From the NCBI GenBank assembly GCA_024278725.1, contig JAJRSQ010000047.1, positions 1 through 19,043 on the forward strand: DNA of 19,043 nt. The letters run 5' to 3'. The notes beneath the pieces are model-generated. The model saw only the letters and a list, made by a program, of their open reading frames with translations. It searched no databases and was not told the origin of the DNA. Positions 9,701-16,082 of this stretch are shown piece by piece; position 1 is the stretch's first letter; every line of letters begins with the position of its first letter. The position numbers and the translations under genes are program-made. Source of the stretch: Chloroflexota bacterium (GTDB lineage Bacteria; Chloroflexota; Anaerolineae; 4572-78).

Positions 9701-10266
9701 TCGGGATGTCTCTGGATGAACAAAAACACGTCTTTGAAAAATTCTGGCGCGCCGATGCCAGCTCCACCGCCATTGAAGGCACCGGGCTGGGGATGGTCAT
9801 CGTCAAGCACATCATTGAATCGCATGGCGGGAAAATCTGGCTGGTGAGCCAAAAAGGGGAAGGAACGACTATCACCTTCACCCTGCCGCTCGTGCCGGGT
9901 GTCGCCACGGTCTTGATTATTGAAGACGAACCGAGTATATTAGAAATACAACAACGGTTGCTGGAAGCGGAATCGTTCCAGGTGCTCACCGCCGTCAACG
10001 GCGAAGAGGGATTGGCTCAAATTTTGAAACACCACCCGGATTTGATTATTCTGGATTTGATGCTGCCCAAAATGACCGGAGAAGATGTTTTGCGACGCAT
10101 CAAGACCATTCCCGCCACCAAAGACATCCCGGTAGTGGTGGTGTCCGCCAGGTCGGGATTGGCGCAAATTGAAAAAACATTCTCGCTCGGCGCTACTGAC
10201 TTCATCACCAAACCGTTCAGCACAGAAGAATATATCAGCCGCATCAAACTGGCTTTAAGTAAATAA
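6769..10266 (+). CDS. Multi-GAF/PAS hybrid histidine kinase with C-terminal receiver
   Basis: A cytosolic hybrid kinase of 1165 residues. Order: a divergent GAF-like region (about 15-185); three clearer GAF domains (about 200-350, 365-508 and 520-675); a coiled coil (about 676-705); and a PAS domain (about 703-810, with DAIIITDAEGIIEYVNPAF). The kinase core has His830 in AAHELRSP, N-box Asn947, DNGIG at 975-979 and GTGLGM at 1004-1009. A receiver domain (about 1046-1165) has acidic Glu1052 and Asp1053, phospho-acceptor Asp1096, Ser1126 and Lys1148. All key phosphotransfer residues are present. The ATG at 6769 overlaps the previous gene by 17 bases, so the pair is probably co-translated. GAF ligands cannot be read from sequence. 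This architecture is common in Chloroflexota and Cyanobacteria. Confidence 0.93.
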   Translation: MSQAYKPDGATTEYREWQLLNEATLALRQASSAEYVLTVLTESLSKFGFFVIGGELSARQTQVLVTHVSYQNENTPFGAITPAQTGALLHHTIDVQTLSFFEALVARGDVVFTELSPAEFEAFFAPLLTDHTTKGVRHCIIAPIRVNKKNTHMLVITAADLSADIVPTIAAFSNLGSAILENLRLLRQEKEQRQISQTLQNVSNIVNSTLELDTVLNLILEQLETVVPYDSAAIMLERTNVLKLEAGRGFGADQAIFQVEVPIDTNVLYNEMKRTHRPIVIGDVHKDPRYMLWEGTSPIHSWIGTPIIWQDKIIGQISVDNFAIDAFTPEQGELAYVFAQHVAAAINNARLFRRARRTAEELRALLNSARDVASTLETEKVMSAIAARVNDLMHAQFTAIYLIARDMQTLRTVIQRDETDNPVVAASAKNGAELAVNSKEGVIINRPTHEKQPLSGAMIAVPFIIMDRVIGAMVTFRTGDAPFHPADLDLLNRFALQTGIAIENSRLYEQVERRLKRQALLNRLSRRLSSKLSLSALAQDIMQTAQTIAEADAAALVILNPADENMFLQYTHNFPQADGVTELTQTPALVEKVMTEQKVVVSNNLAGEAFHSPPWFDTSITGIIAVPLTSGGDPLGVLGLITHTQPIQSAIEILNTVEAIGRQAGVAVENAMLFQQVNNYAQNLAEQVEERTAEIRAQKEQTDAILAAAGDAIIITDAEGIIEYVNPAFTTLTGYYPEEVIGENPSILQSGQTSPHIYTDMWHTVLAGKTWRGEMKNQCKDGRVYDADLTIAPIFNRQGKVSKLVGIQRDISKLRELDRMKTEFLGTAAHELRSPLTTVRGYAELLMLRTDFSADEVRKFVGYIHEQAVHLANLVSDLLDVSKIEAGAAFPITPVKMNPRDIFVKQVREWQSRTNKHNIILHEPDEWVELSVDEARLTQTLNNLLSNAIKYSPGGGEISVTVTRTPVNLHVAVKDNGIGMSLDEQKHVFEKFWRADASSTAIEGTGLGMVIVKHIIESHGGKIWLVSQKGEGTTITFTLPLVPGVATVLIIEDEPSILEIQQRLLEAESFQVLTAVNGEEGLAQILKHHPDLIILDLMLPKMTGEDVLRRIKTIPATKDIPVVVVSARSGLAQIEKTFSLGATDFITKPFSTEEYISRIKLALSK

Positions 10267-10280
10267 ACGGGAGACCAACA

Positions 10281-10649
10281 ATGAAGAAAATTTTAATTGT
10301 CGATGACCAAGCGAAAATCAGAGAATTGGTGAATGTCACCATCCGTATTGGCGATTACCAAATTCTGGAAGCCGCATCGGGAGATGAGGCGCTGGAAGTC
10401 GCCATCGAACACCAGCCCGACCTCATCTTTCTGGATGTCATGATGCCCAACAGTTCCATTGACGGGTTTGAAACCTGCCGCCAACTGAAAGCGAATGAGC
10501 GCACAAAAAACGCGCACATTCTGATGTTGACCGCGCTGGACAAAGAAGAAGACATCGAACGCGGCAAAGAAGTCGGCGCGGATGGCTACTTCACCAAACC
10601 CTTCAGCCCGCTGGAGCTGATGAACAAAGTGGAAGATGTGCTGGGATAA
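10281..10649 (+). CDS. Stand-alone CheY-like response regulator receiver
   Basis: A single-domain response regulator of 122 residues with no output domain. It has Asp8 and Asp9 in the acidic pocket (LIVDDQ), phospho-acceptor Asp52 in FLDVMMP, Thr84 in LMLTA and Lys106 in FTKPF, so it should be phosphorylatable. The ATG at 10281 has a GGGAG ribosome site at 10269-10273. It lies 14 bases after the hybrid kinase, which makes it the last gene of the signalling cassette. It probably passes phosphate on to a partner or acts by protein-protein contact. No histidine phosphotransfer protein or DNA-binding regulator is in the window, so the final target is unknown. Confidence 0.93.
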   Translation: MKKILIVDDQAKIRELVNVTIRIGDYQILEAASGDEALEVAIEHQPDLIFLDVMMPNSSIDGFETCRQLKANERTKNAHILMLTALDKEEDIERGKEVGADGYFTKPFSPLELMNKVEDVLG

Positions 10650-10659
10650 CACTTTCCTT

Positions 10660-10689
10660 TTGTAACAATCAAAAACTTTGTACTATAAT
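10660..10689 (+). promoter_or_regulatory. Sigma-70-type promoter for the second mutase operon
   Basis: The -10 box TATAAT (10684-10689) is perfect. The -35 candidate TTGTAA (10660-10665) matches four of six consensus bases, and the spacer is 18 bases. Transcription would start near 10696, about 120 bases before the ATG at 10815. The box lies in an AT-rich gap and immediately precedes a long palindrome. Confidence 0.7.
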
Positions 10690-10690
10690 A

Positions 10691-10726
10691 CAGAGCATGG
10701 TACACTTTTTTGTGTATTGTGCTCTG
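10691..10726. promoter_or_regulatory. 36-base palindrome overlapping the predicted start site (operator or terminator)
   Basis: The left arm at 10691-10705 (CAGAGCATGGTACAC) and right arm at 10712-10726 (GTGTATTGTGCTCTG) flank a T6 loop. As RNA, all 15 positions pair, three of them as G-U. A T-rich stretch ending in seven Ts (10737-10743) lies 10 bases downstream. It could terminate transcripts from the kinase cassette. It could also act as DNA, as an operator covering the predicted +1 near 10696, since transcripts from that promoter would lack part of the left arm. Both roles are possible. Confidence 0.6.
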
Positions 10727-10814
10727 CTATTGTTTATTTTTTTGTGAGGCAACCACATAAACCGCATTGGGAAACATTGCCGTTCGCGCCCAAAATTCGC
10801 ACCGGGAGAAAGTC

Positions 10815-12491
10815 ATGAGCAATAACGATTTTTCGCTATTGGAAGAAAGCAGGAAAGAATGGGAAGAAACCACCCTGAAAAAAACGCTCGACAAGCGCCC
10901 TGAGCGCGCCGAGAAGTTCATCACCACCTCTTCACGCCCCATAAAACGATTGTACACCCCCACTTCCCTTTCCGCCGCCGATTACCTCGAAAAAGAAAAC
11001 TATCCCGGTCAATACCCCTACACGCGCGGCGTGCATGCCACCGGCTATCGCGGCAAATTGTGGACGATGCGCATGTTCGCCGGGTTTGGCACCGCCGAAG
11101 AAACCAACCGGCGCTTCAAATACCTGCTGGAACAGGGACAAACCGGGCTGTCCATCGCCTTTGATATGCCCACCCTGTACGGGTACGACACCGACGCGCC
11201 GGAAGCGGTGGGCGAATTCGGCAAGTGCGGCGTCGCCATTTCCAGCCTGCGTGATATGGAAGTGCTGCTGGACGGGTTGCCGCTGGACAAAGTTTCCACC
11301 AGCATGACCATCAACAGCCCCGCCGCCATCATCTGGGCGATGTTCATCGCCGTTGCCGATAAACGCGGCATCCCCCGCAAAAAACTGGCGGGAACCACCC
11401 AGAACGATATTTTGAAAGAGTATATCGCCCAAAAAGAATACATCTTCCCCCCCAAACCGAGCATGCGTTTGGTCACGGATACTGTTGAATTCGGGACGAA
11501 TGAACTGCCGCTGTGGAACACCATCAGCATCAGCGGCTACCACATCCGCGAAGCGGGCAGCACCGCCGCGCAGGAACTGGCATTCACGCTGGCAGACGGC
11601 ATCGAATACGCCAAATGGGCGGTGGAACGCGGGCTGGACATCGATTCTTTCGCCCCGCGCCTGAGCTTCTTCTTCAATGCCCACAACGATTTCTTCGAGG
11701 AAATTGCCAAATATCGCGCCGCGCGGCGCATCTGGGCGAAGGTCATGCGCGAACAATTCGGGGCGAAAAACCCGCGCTCATGGCTGATGCGCTTCCACAC
11801 CCAAACCGCCGGGGCGAGCCTCACCGCACAGCAACCGGAAAACAACATCGCCCGCGTGGCAATTCAGGCATTGGCGGCGGTGCTGGGCGGCACGCAAAGC
11901 CTGCACACCAATTCGATGGACGAAGCGCTCGCGCTCCCCAGTGAGACCGCCGTGCGCGTCGCTCTGCGCACCCAGCAAATCATCGCCCATGAAAGCGGCG
12001 TCGCCAACACCATCGACCCGCTCGGCGGCAGTTATTTCCTCGAACAGCTCACCGATGAAATGGAAGCGGACACGTGGGATTATTTCGCCAAAATCGAAGC
12101 CCTCGGCGGCGTTTTGCCCGCCATTGAAGCGGGATTCTTCCAGCAGGAAATTGCCGATGCAGCGTATCGCTATCAGCATGAAATTGACACCCACCAGCGG
12201 ATTGTGGTGGGCATCAACGAATATGCCAACGCCGACCCGTTGGAAATTCCCATTCTGGAAATGGACCCGCACGGGTATGAAGTTCAGTGCGACCGGCTCG
12301 ACGAAGTTCGGCGCAGCCGGGACAATCGCGCGGTTAAGCAGCGTTTGGCGGAATTGCGGCAGGTGGCAGAGGGCAAAGAGAACACCATGCCCGCCATTTT
12401 AGCCGCCGTCAAAGAATATGCCACCCTGCAAGAAATCATGGATGTTTTCCGCGACGTGTTCGGAGAATATCAGGAACAGGCTATCATCTAA
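10815..12491 (+). CDS. icmA: Isobutyryl-CoA mutase-type large subunit
   Basis: This adenosylcobalamin-dependent acyl-CoA mutase large subunit probably interconverts isobutyryl-CoA and n-butyryl-CoA. The protein is 558 residues, with a TIM barrel and no B12 domain. It is clearly paralogous to the mutase at 2523. At the two substrate-selecting positions it has Phe88 (TMRMFAGFG) and Gln206 (YIAQKEYIF), matching Phe80 and Gln198 of Streptomyces isobutyryl-CoA mutase with the same 118-residue spacing. His243 in SGYHIREAG is retained. 2-Hydroxyisobutyryl-CoA mutase has Ile at the first position, so it fits less well. I chose the ATG at 10815, which has GGGAG at 10804-10808; an upstream TTG at 10767 would add an atypical tail. 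The B12 subunit follows after 26 bases and then MeaB, forming one operon. Confidence 0.85.
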   Translation: MSNNDFSLLEESRKEWEETTLKKTLDKRPERAEKFITTSSRPIKRLYTPTSLSAADYLEKENYPGQYPYTRGVHATGYRGKLWTMRMFAGFGTAEETNRRFKYLLEQGQTGLSIAFDMPTLYGYDTDAPEAVGEFGKCGVAISSLRDMEVLLDGLPLDKVSTSMTINSPAAIIWAMFIAVADKRGIPRKKLAGTTQNDILKEYIAQKEYIFPPKPSMRLVTDTVEFGTNELPLWNTISISGYHIREAGSTAAQELAFTLADGIEYAKWAVERGLDIDSFAPRLSFFFNAHNDFFEEIAKYRAARRIWAKVMREQFGAKNPRSWLMRFHTQTAGASLTAQQPENNIARVAIQALAAVLGGTQSLHTNSMDEALALPSETAVRVALRTQQIIAHESGVANTIDPLGGSYFLEQLTDEMEADTWDYFAKIEALGGVLPAIEAGFFQQEIADAAYRYQHEIDTHQRIVVGINEYANADPLEIPILEMDPHGYEVQCDRLDEVRRSRDNRAVKQRLAELRQVAEGKENTMPAILAAVKEYATLQEIMDVFRDVFGEYQEQAII

Positions 12492-12517
12492 CCATAGTTG
12501 CCTCAGGAGGAGAAAAA

Positions 12518-12919
12518 ATGCCGGAACGAAAAATTCGCGTGTTGGTTGCCAAACCCGGTTTGGACGGACATGACCGGGGAGCAAAAGTTGTGGCGCGCGC
12601 GCTGCGCGATGCCGGAATGGAAGTGATTTATACCGGCTTGCGCCAAACCCCCGATATGATTGTTGAAAGTGCGTTGCAGGAAGATGTGGACGTGGTGGGA
12701 TTGTCCATCCTCAGTGGCGCACATATGGCATTGCTGCCCATCATTGCCCAAAAACTGAAAGAGGCGGACATGGCGCATGTGCTCATCGTTGCCGGGGGCA
12801 TCATCCCCGATGAAGATATTGCCGCATTGAAAGAAGCGGGCATTGATGCCGTGTTCAATCCCGGCACGCCCACACAGGAAATTGTCAACTTCATCACCAC
12901 CCACGTTGCAACCGAATAA
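12518..12919 (+). CDS. B12-binding small subunit of acyl-CoA mutase
   Basis: This 133-residue stand-alone cobalamin-binding domain supplies the lower part of the active site to a mutase large subunit. The signature DGHDRG (16-21) places His18 as the lower axial ligand to cobalt. Lys12 corresponds to the conserved lysine near His610 in the Propionibacterium enzyme. GLSILSG and VAGGIIP are the other two cobalamin-binding segments. The ATG at 12518 has a strong AGGAGG site at 12505-12510, suggesting high expression. It lies between the second mutase large subunit and MeaB, so IcmB is the likely role. It is the only B12 subunit in the window and could also partner the methylmalonyl-CoA mutase at 2523. 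Confidence 0.93.
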   Translation: MPERKIRVLVAKPGLDGHDRGAKVVARALRDAGMEVIYTGLRQTPDMIVESALQEDVDVVGLSILSGAHMALLPIIAQKLKEADMAHVLIVAGGIIPDEDIAALKEAGIDAVFNPGTPTQEIVNFITTHVATE

Positions 12920-12928
12920 TCGCCGAAC

Positions 12929-13924
12929 ATGACACTCGCTGAACAAGTTTTGCAAAATCGCCGCCGAGCCATCGCGCGGCTTATCACCTACATTGAAAAT
13001 GAACATCCCGCCGCCCAAGCCGAACTGGCGACCCTGTTCCCCCATACCGGGCGGGCGCATTTGGTGGGCGTCACCGGTGCACCCGGCACCGGAAAATCGA
13101 GTCTGGTGAACGAGCTGGCGAAGGGCATCCGCGCCACGGGGAAAACCGTCGCCATCATCGCGGTTGACCCCACCAGCCCCTTTTCCGGCGGCGCAATTCT
13201 GGGCGACCGCATCCGCATGCGGGAACTCGCCGGCGACCGGGGCGTCTTCATCCGCAGCATGGCGAGCCGGGGCAGTCTGGGCGGATTGGCGCGCGGAGTG
13301 TATGACGCCATCAACGTCTTCGACGCCGCCGGATTCGACATGGTTTTGATTGAAACGGTCGGCGTGGGACAGGGCGAAGTGGACATCGCCCGCACGGCGC
13401 ACACCGTTTTGGTGGTGGAAGCGCCCGGCTTGGGGGATGATATTCAAGCCATTAAAGCGGGTATCCTCGAAATTGCCGACATTTTTGTGGTGAACAAAGC
13501 GGACAAACCCGGCGCGAACAAAACCGCCGCCGCCCTGCGCGCAATGCTCGATTTGGGCAACCCCACCGGCGGGCAGATGTTGCATCACGGCGTGCTGCTG
13601 TCCGTCGCCGCCACTCCCCCCTCCCCTGCCCCGCCCTCCGACTGGGATTATCCCATCTTAAAAACAACTGCCACCGCCGGCGACGGGGTGGACACGCTGA
13701 TTGAAACGATTTTCCGGCATCACCATCATTTAACCCAAAGCGGAAAATTGGCGGACAGAAATCGGGCGCGTCTCGCCGCCGATTTGGAGAATCGTCTGCA
13801 AACAGAATTACTGCGGCGACTGCTGGCGCGCACGCCCAACGGAACCCTCTCAGAAATCATTGGCAAACTTGTTAAACGAACCTTATCCCCCTATAATGCG
13901 GTGCATCTTTTATTGGAGGAGTAA
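12929..13924 (+). CDS. meaB: MeaB/ArgK-family GTPase, mutase chaperone
   Basis: This G3E-family P-loop GTPase loads adenosylcobalamin onto, and protects or reactivates, B12-dependent acyl-CoA mutases. The protein is 331 residues, the normal length. Visible motifs are Walker A GAPGTGKSS (50-58), VDPTSPFSGGAILGDR (79-94), ETVGVGQGE (142-150) and guanine-specificity NKAD (189-192). A proline-rich stretch (about residues 229-236) sits between the G domain and the C-terminal helices. The gene begins 9 bases after the B12 subunit with no strong ribosome site, so it is probably translationally coupled. The genomic position supports a chaperone role for the adjacent mutase and perhaps for both mutases. 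Its last codons contain the ribosome site and a predicted promoter for the next gene. Confidence 0.94.
   Translation: MTLAEQVLQNRRRAIARLITYIENEHPAAQAELATLFPHTGRAHLVGVTGAPGTGKSSLVNELAKGIRATGKTVAIIAVDPTSPFSGGAILGDRIRMRELAGDRGVFIRSMASRGSLGGLARGVYDAINVFDAAGFDMVLIETVGVGQGEVDIARTAHTVLVVEAPGLGDDIQAIKAGILEIADIFVVNKADKPGANKTAAALRAMLDLGNPTGGQMLHHGVLLSVAATPPSPAPPSDWDYPILKTTATAGDGVDTLIETIFRHHHHLTQSGKLADRNRARLAADLENRLQTELLRRLLARTPNGTLSEIIGKLVKRTLSPYNAVHLLLEE
13869..13897 (+). promoter_or_regulatory. Predicted promoter inside the 3' end of meaB
   Basis: A -35 candidate TTGTTA (13869-13874, four of six consensus bases) and a perfect TATAAT (13892-13897) are separated by exactly 17 bases. Transcription would start near 13904, about 26 bases before the TTG start at 13930, and would include its GGAGGAG ribosome site at 13915-13921. 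This could give the downstream four genes their own transcript. The match may be chance within coding sequence. Confidence 0.5.
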
Positions 13925-13929
13925 CTCGC

Positions 13930-14565
13930 TTGAAAAAGCGTTTATTGCTAATCCGCCATGCACAATCGCAGGCAAACAAAGAAGGGCGTGTCCAGGGTTG
14001 GCTCGATTCCGAACTCAGCGAATTGGGACACCGGCACGCCCGCCTCATAAGCCGTCGCATCGCCGGCGATTTTCGCGTGTCACAAATTTTTTGCAGCCCG
14101 TTAATCCGCGCCCGGCAAACCGCATCCTATTTGAGCGAACTGCTCGAACTGCCGTTGACGCTGAATGATGATTTGAAGGAACAAGATCTCGGACCGCTTT
14201 CCGGGCTGACCAAGCACGAAATTCGCCAGCGTTACCCCCATTTGGAGGACGCCTGGAGCAACAATCGCCCGCGTCCGGCAATGGCAGGGCTGGAAAGTGA
14301 CGACCAATTCTCGATTCGGGTGCAGCGCGCCATCAATTCGATTTTAGACAGCGTTTCGCCGGATTCGACCACCGCCGTGTTCGCGCACGGCGGCACGTTG
14401 AATCAGATGCTCAAAAATTGGCTGAAAATCACCCAGGGCGGGCGGCTCACCTTCACTTTCAATAACGCCTCGCTCACCATTGTTGATGTGTATGCCACCT
14501 ATGTGCGGCTGGTTTTGCTGAACGACACGCATCATCTGGGAGAAGCCTATGCTCAAAGGGACTAA
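13930..14565 (+). CDS. Histidine phosphatase (phosphoglycerate mutase-like) family protein
   Basis: A cytosolic member of the histidine phosphatase superfamily, 211 residues. It has the RHG-type motif LIRHAQSQ with phospho-acceptor His10 next to Arg9, Arg60 in SPLIRARQT, Glu84 in KEQDLGPLSG and the second catalytic histidine His153 in FAHGGT. These define the fold and a likely phosphomonoesterase activity, but not the substrate. Candidates include a general phosphatase, a cofactor-dependent phosphoglycerate mutase, or an alpha-ribazole-5'-phosphate phosphatase (CobC). The last is tempting beside B12-dependent enzymes but is not shown by sequence. The start is TTG at 13930, supported by GGAGGAG at 13915-13921; no ATG or GTG fits as well. 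The 3' end overlaps the next gene by 17 bases. Confidence 0.87.
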   Translation: MKKRLLLIRHAQSQANKEGRVQGWLDSELSELGHRHARLISRRIAGDFRVSQIFCSPLIRARQTASYLSELLELPLTLNDDLKEQDLGPLSGLTKHEIRQRYPHLEDAWSNNRPRPAMAGLESDDQFSIRVQRAINSILDSVSPDSTTAVFAHGGTLNQMLKNWLKITQGGRLTFTFNNASLTIVDVYATYVRLVLLNDTHHLGEAYAQRD

Positions 14566-15076
14566 TCTCACCCTCCGCGCCGTGACCCGCGACGACCTGC
14601 CCCATTATGTCGAATGGTTCAGTGATCCGGAGGTCACTCGTCATTTGCTGTGGTTTTTGCCGGTGAATATGGACGTTGAAACCGAATGGTATGAGCGTCA
14701 ACTGAAAGATTCATCGGTGCTCAACTTCGCCATCGTCATCACGGCGACGCAGAAGCATATCGGCTCGGTGAGTTTGGGGAAAATCGACCACAAAAATCAG
14801 GTGGCGGAGCTGGGCATCGTCATCGGCGATAAAACCGAATGGGGAAAGGGCTACTGCCGGGAAGCCATTCGGCTGTTGTTGGGCTATGGTTTCAACACCC
14901 TGAACCTGAATCGCATTTTTTTGCACGTCTTCACCGAAAACATCGCCGGTAAAAAATGTTACGAACATTGCGGCTTCAAATTAGAAGGCGAATTACGCGA
15001 AGCCACCTTTTCAAACGGGAAATACATCAACCATTACATAATGAGTGTTTTACGCCGTGAATTTTTATCGAAGTAA
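14549..15076 (+). CDS. GNAT-family N-acetyltransferase, RimJ/RimL-like
   Basis: A 175-residue GCN5-related acetyltransferase of the RimJ/RimL (Acetyltransf_3) type, which uses acetyl-CoA to acetylate an amine such as a protein N-terminus or a small molecule. The start LTLRAVTRDDLPHYVEW is typical of this subfamily. The acetyl-CoA-binding motif is EWGKGYCREA (97-106), followed by the family pattern NIAGKKCYEHCGF (131-143). The ATG at 14549 lies inside the end of the phosphatase gene (17-base overlap) and has GGGAG at 14538-14542, so the two are translationally linked. The substrate cannot be predicted. Confidence 0.88.
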   Translation: MLKGTNLTLRAVTRDDLPHYVEWFSDPEVTRHLLWFLPVNMDVETEWYERQLKDSSVLNFAIVITATQKHIGSVSLGKIDHKNQVAELGIVIGDKTEWGKGYCREAIRLLLGYGFNTLNLNRIFLHVFTENIAGKKCYEHCGFKLEGELREATFSNGKYINHYIMSVLRREFLSK

Positions 15077-15089
15077 CGAGGGGGAACTT

Positions 15090-16067
15090 ATGTACGGAGA
15101 AATTGCCCTGTACAGCGGCAATGCCAATCGCCCGCTGGCTCAAGAAATCAGCGAAGAACTTTCGGTGCCGATGGGAAAAGCCGATGTGTTCAAATTTCCG
15201 AATCAGAACACCTTTTGCCGCCTACACGCCAGTGTGCGCGGCAAAGATGTTTTTGTCGTCCAACCGATTTCCGCATCTTTTGATGAAAACGGCAATATTG
15301 TCACCACCAACGACAATTTGATGGAACTTTTGATAATGATCGACACCCTGCGCCGCGATTCAGCCGGGCGCATCACCGCCGTCATCCCCTATTACGGCTA
15401 CGGACGCACCGACAAAAAAGACCAGCCCCGCGTTCCCATCACCGCCCGCTTGGTCGCCGATTTGATTACCACCGCCGGCGCGAATCGGTTTTTGACGGTT
15501 GATTTGCACGCCGGACAGATTCAGGGCTTCTTCAGCATCCCCGGCGACGAGCTGACCGCCTTCCATGTGCTGAGCGATTATATGCGCCGAAAAAAACTGA
15601 CTGACACGGTGGTCGTTGCCGGAGACATCGGCGCCACCAAACGCTCGCGGAACTTCGCCCAGGCGCTCAATATGCCGTTGGCAATCATCGAAAAACGGCG
15701 CATCCAGCTCAGTGACGGGAGTCGCGCCGAATCGCTGAATGTCATCGGTGATGTGAGCGGCAAAAATTGTGTCATTTTCGACGATGAAATTGATACCGCC
15801 GGAACGATGTTGAACGCGGTCAACTTCATCAAAGAAAAAGGCGCAGGCGATATTTATGCCTGCGTCACCCATGCCGTCCTCTCAGACCCCGCCACGGAAC
15901 GGCTGAAAAACGCGCCCATCAAAGAAGTGGTCATCACCAATACCGTGCCGGTTGCGCCCTACAAACGCATCGACAAAATCACGCAGCTATCCATCGCTCC
16001 CCTGCTGGCGGAAGTCATCCGCCGCATCCATCTGGGGGTCAGCGTGGGCGCACTCTTTAACGAATAA
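15090..16067 (+). CDS. prs: Ribose-phosphate pyrophosphokinase (PRPP synthetase)
   Basis: This cytosolic enzyme makes 5-phosphoribosyl-1-pyrophosphate from ribose 5-phosphate and ATP, feeding purine, pyrimidine, NAD, histidine and tryptophan synthesis. The protein is 325 residues, slightly longer than usual. It contains TVDLHAGQIQGFF (136-148, with His140), the catalytic loop region GDIGATKRSRNFA (178-190) and the PRPP-binding loop DDEIDTAGT (231-239). The ATP-binding segment normally written ARQDRK or ARQDKK reads GRTDKK here (105-110), a modest variation. The ATG at 15090 has GAGGGGG at 15078-15084; the upstream in-frame start at 15045 would add non-family residues inside the previous gene. 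It lies 13 bases after the acetyltransferase gene. Confidence 0.94.
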   Translation: MYGEIALYSGNANRPLAQEISEELSVPMGKADVFKFPNQNTFCRLHASVRGKDVFVVQPISASFDENGNIVTTNDNLMELLIMIDTLRRDSAGRITAVIPYYGYGRTDKKDQPRVPITARLVADLITTAGANRFLTVDLHAGQIQGFFSIPGDELTAFHVLSDYMRRKKLTDTVVVAGDIGATKRSRNFAQALNMPLAIIEKRRIQLSDGSRAESLNVIGDVSGKNCVIFDDEIDTAGTMLNAVNFIKEKGAGDIYACVTHAVLSDPATERLKNAPIKEVVITNTVPVAPYKRIDKITQLSIAPLLAEVIRRIHLGVSVGALFNE

Positions 16068-16082
16068 AAACGAGGTAGATAA

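Noticed and set aside
10749..10781. GGCAA/TTGCC inverted repeat in the same leader
   Set aside because: Only five base pairs with a loop of 23 bases; easily expected by chance.
10767..10814. Upstream TTG start for the second mutase
   Set aside because: The ATG at 10815 has a well-spaced GGGAG site and gives the normal family length; the extra residues have no similarity to mutases.
10690..10814. Cobalamin riboswitch in the leader of the second mutase
   Set aside because: The leader is only about 120 bases and I find no recognisable B12-box sequence.
3574..11911. Transposon or attachment-site repeats flanking the kinase cassette
   Set aside because: The shared stretches are protein-coding and explained by paralogy; no integrase, transposase or terminal inverted repeats occur.
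12503..13588. 361-codon open frame on the minus strand across the B12 subunit and meaB
   Set aside because: It lies antisense to two genes with clear motifs and shows no family features; it is a codon-bias shadow.
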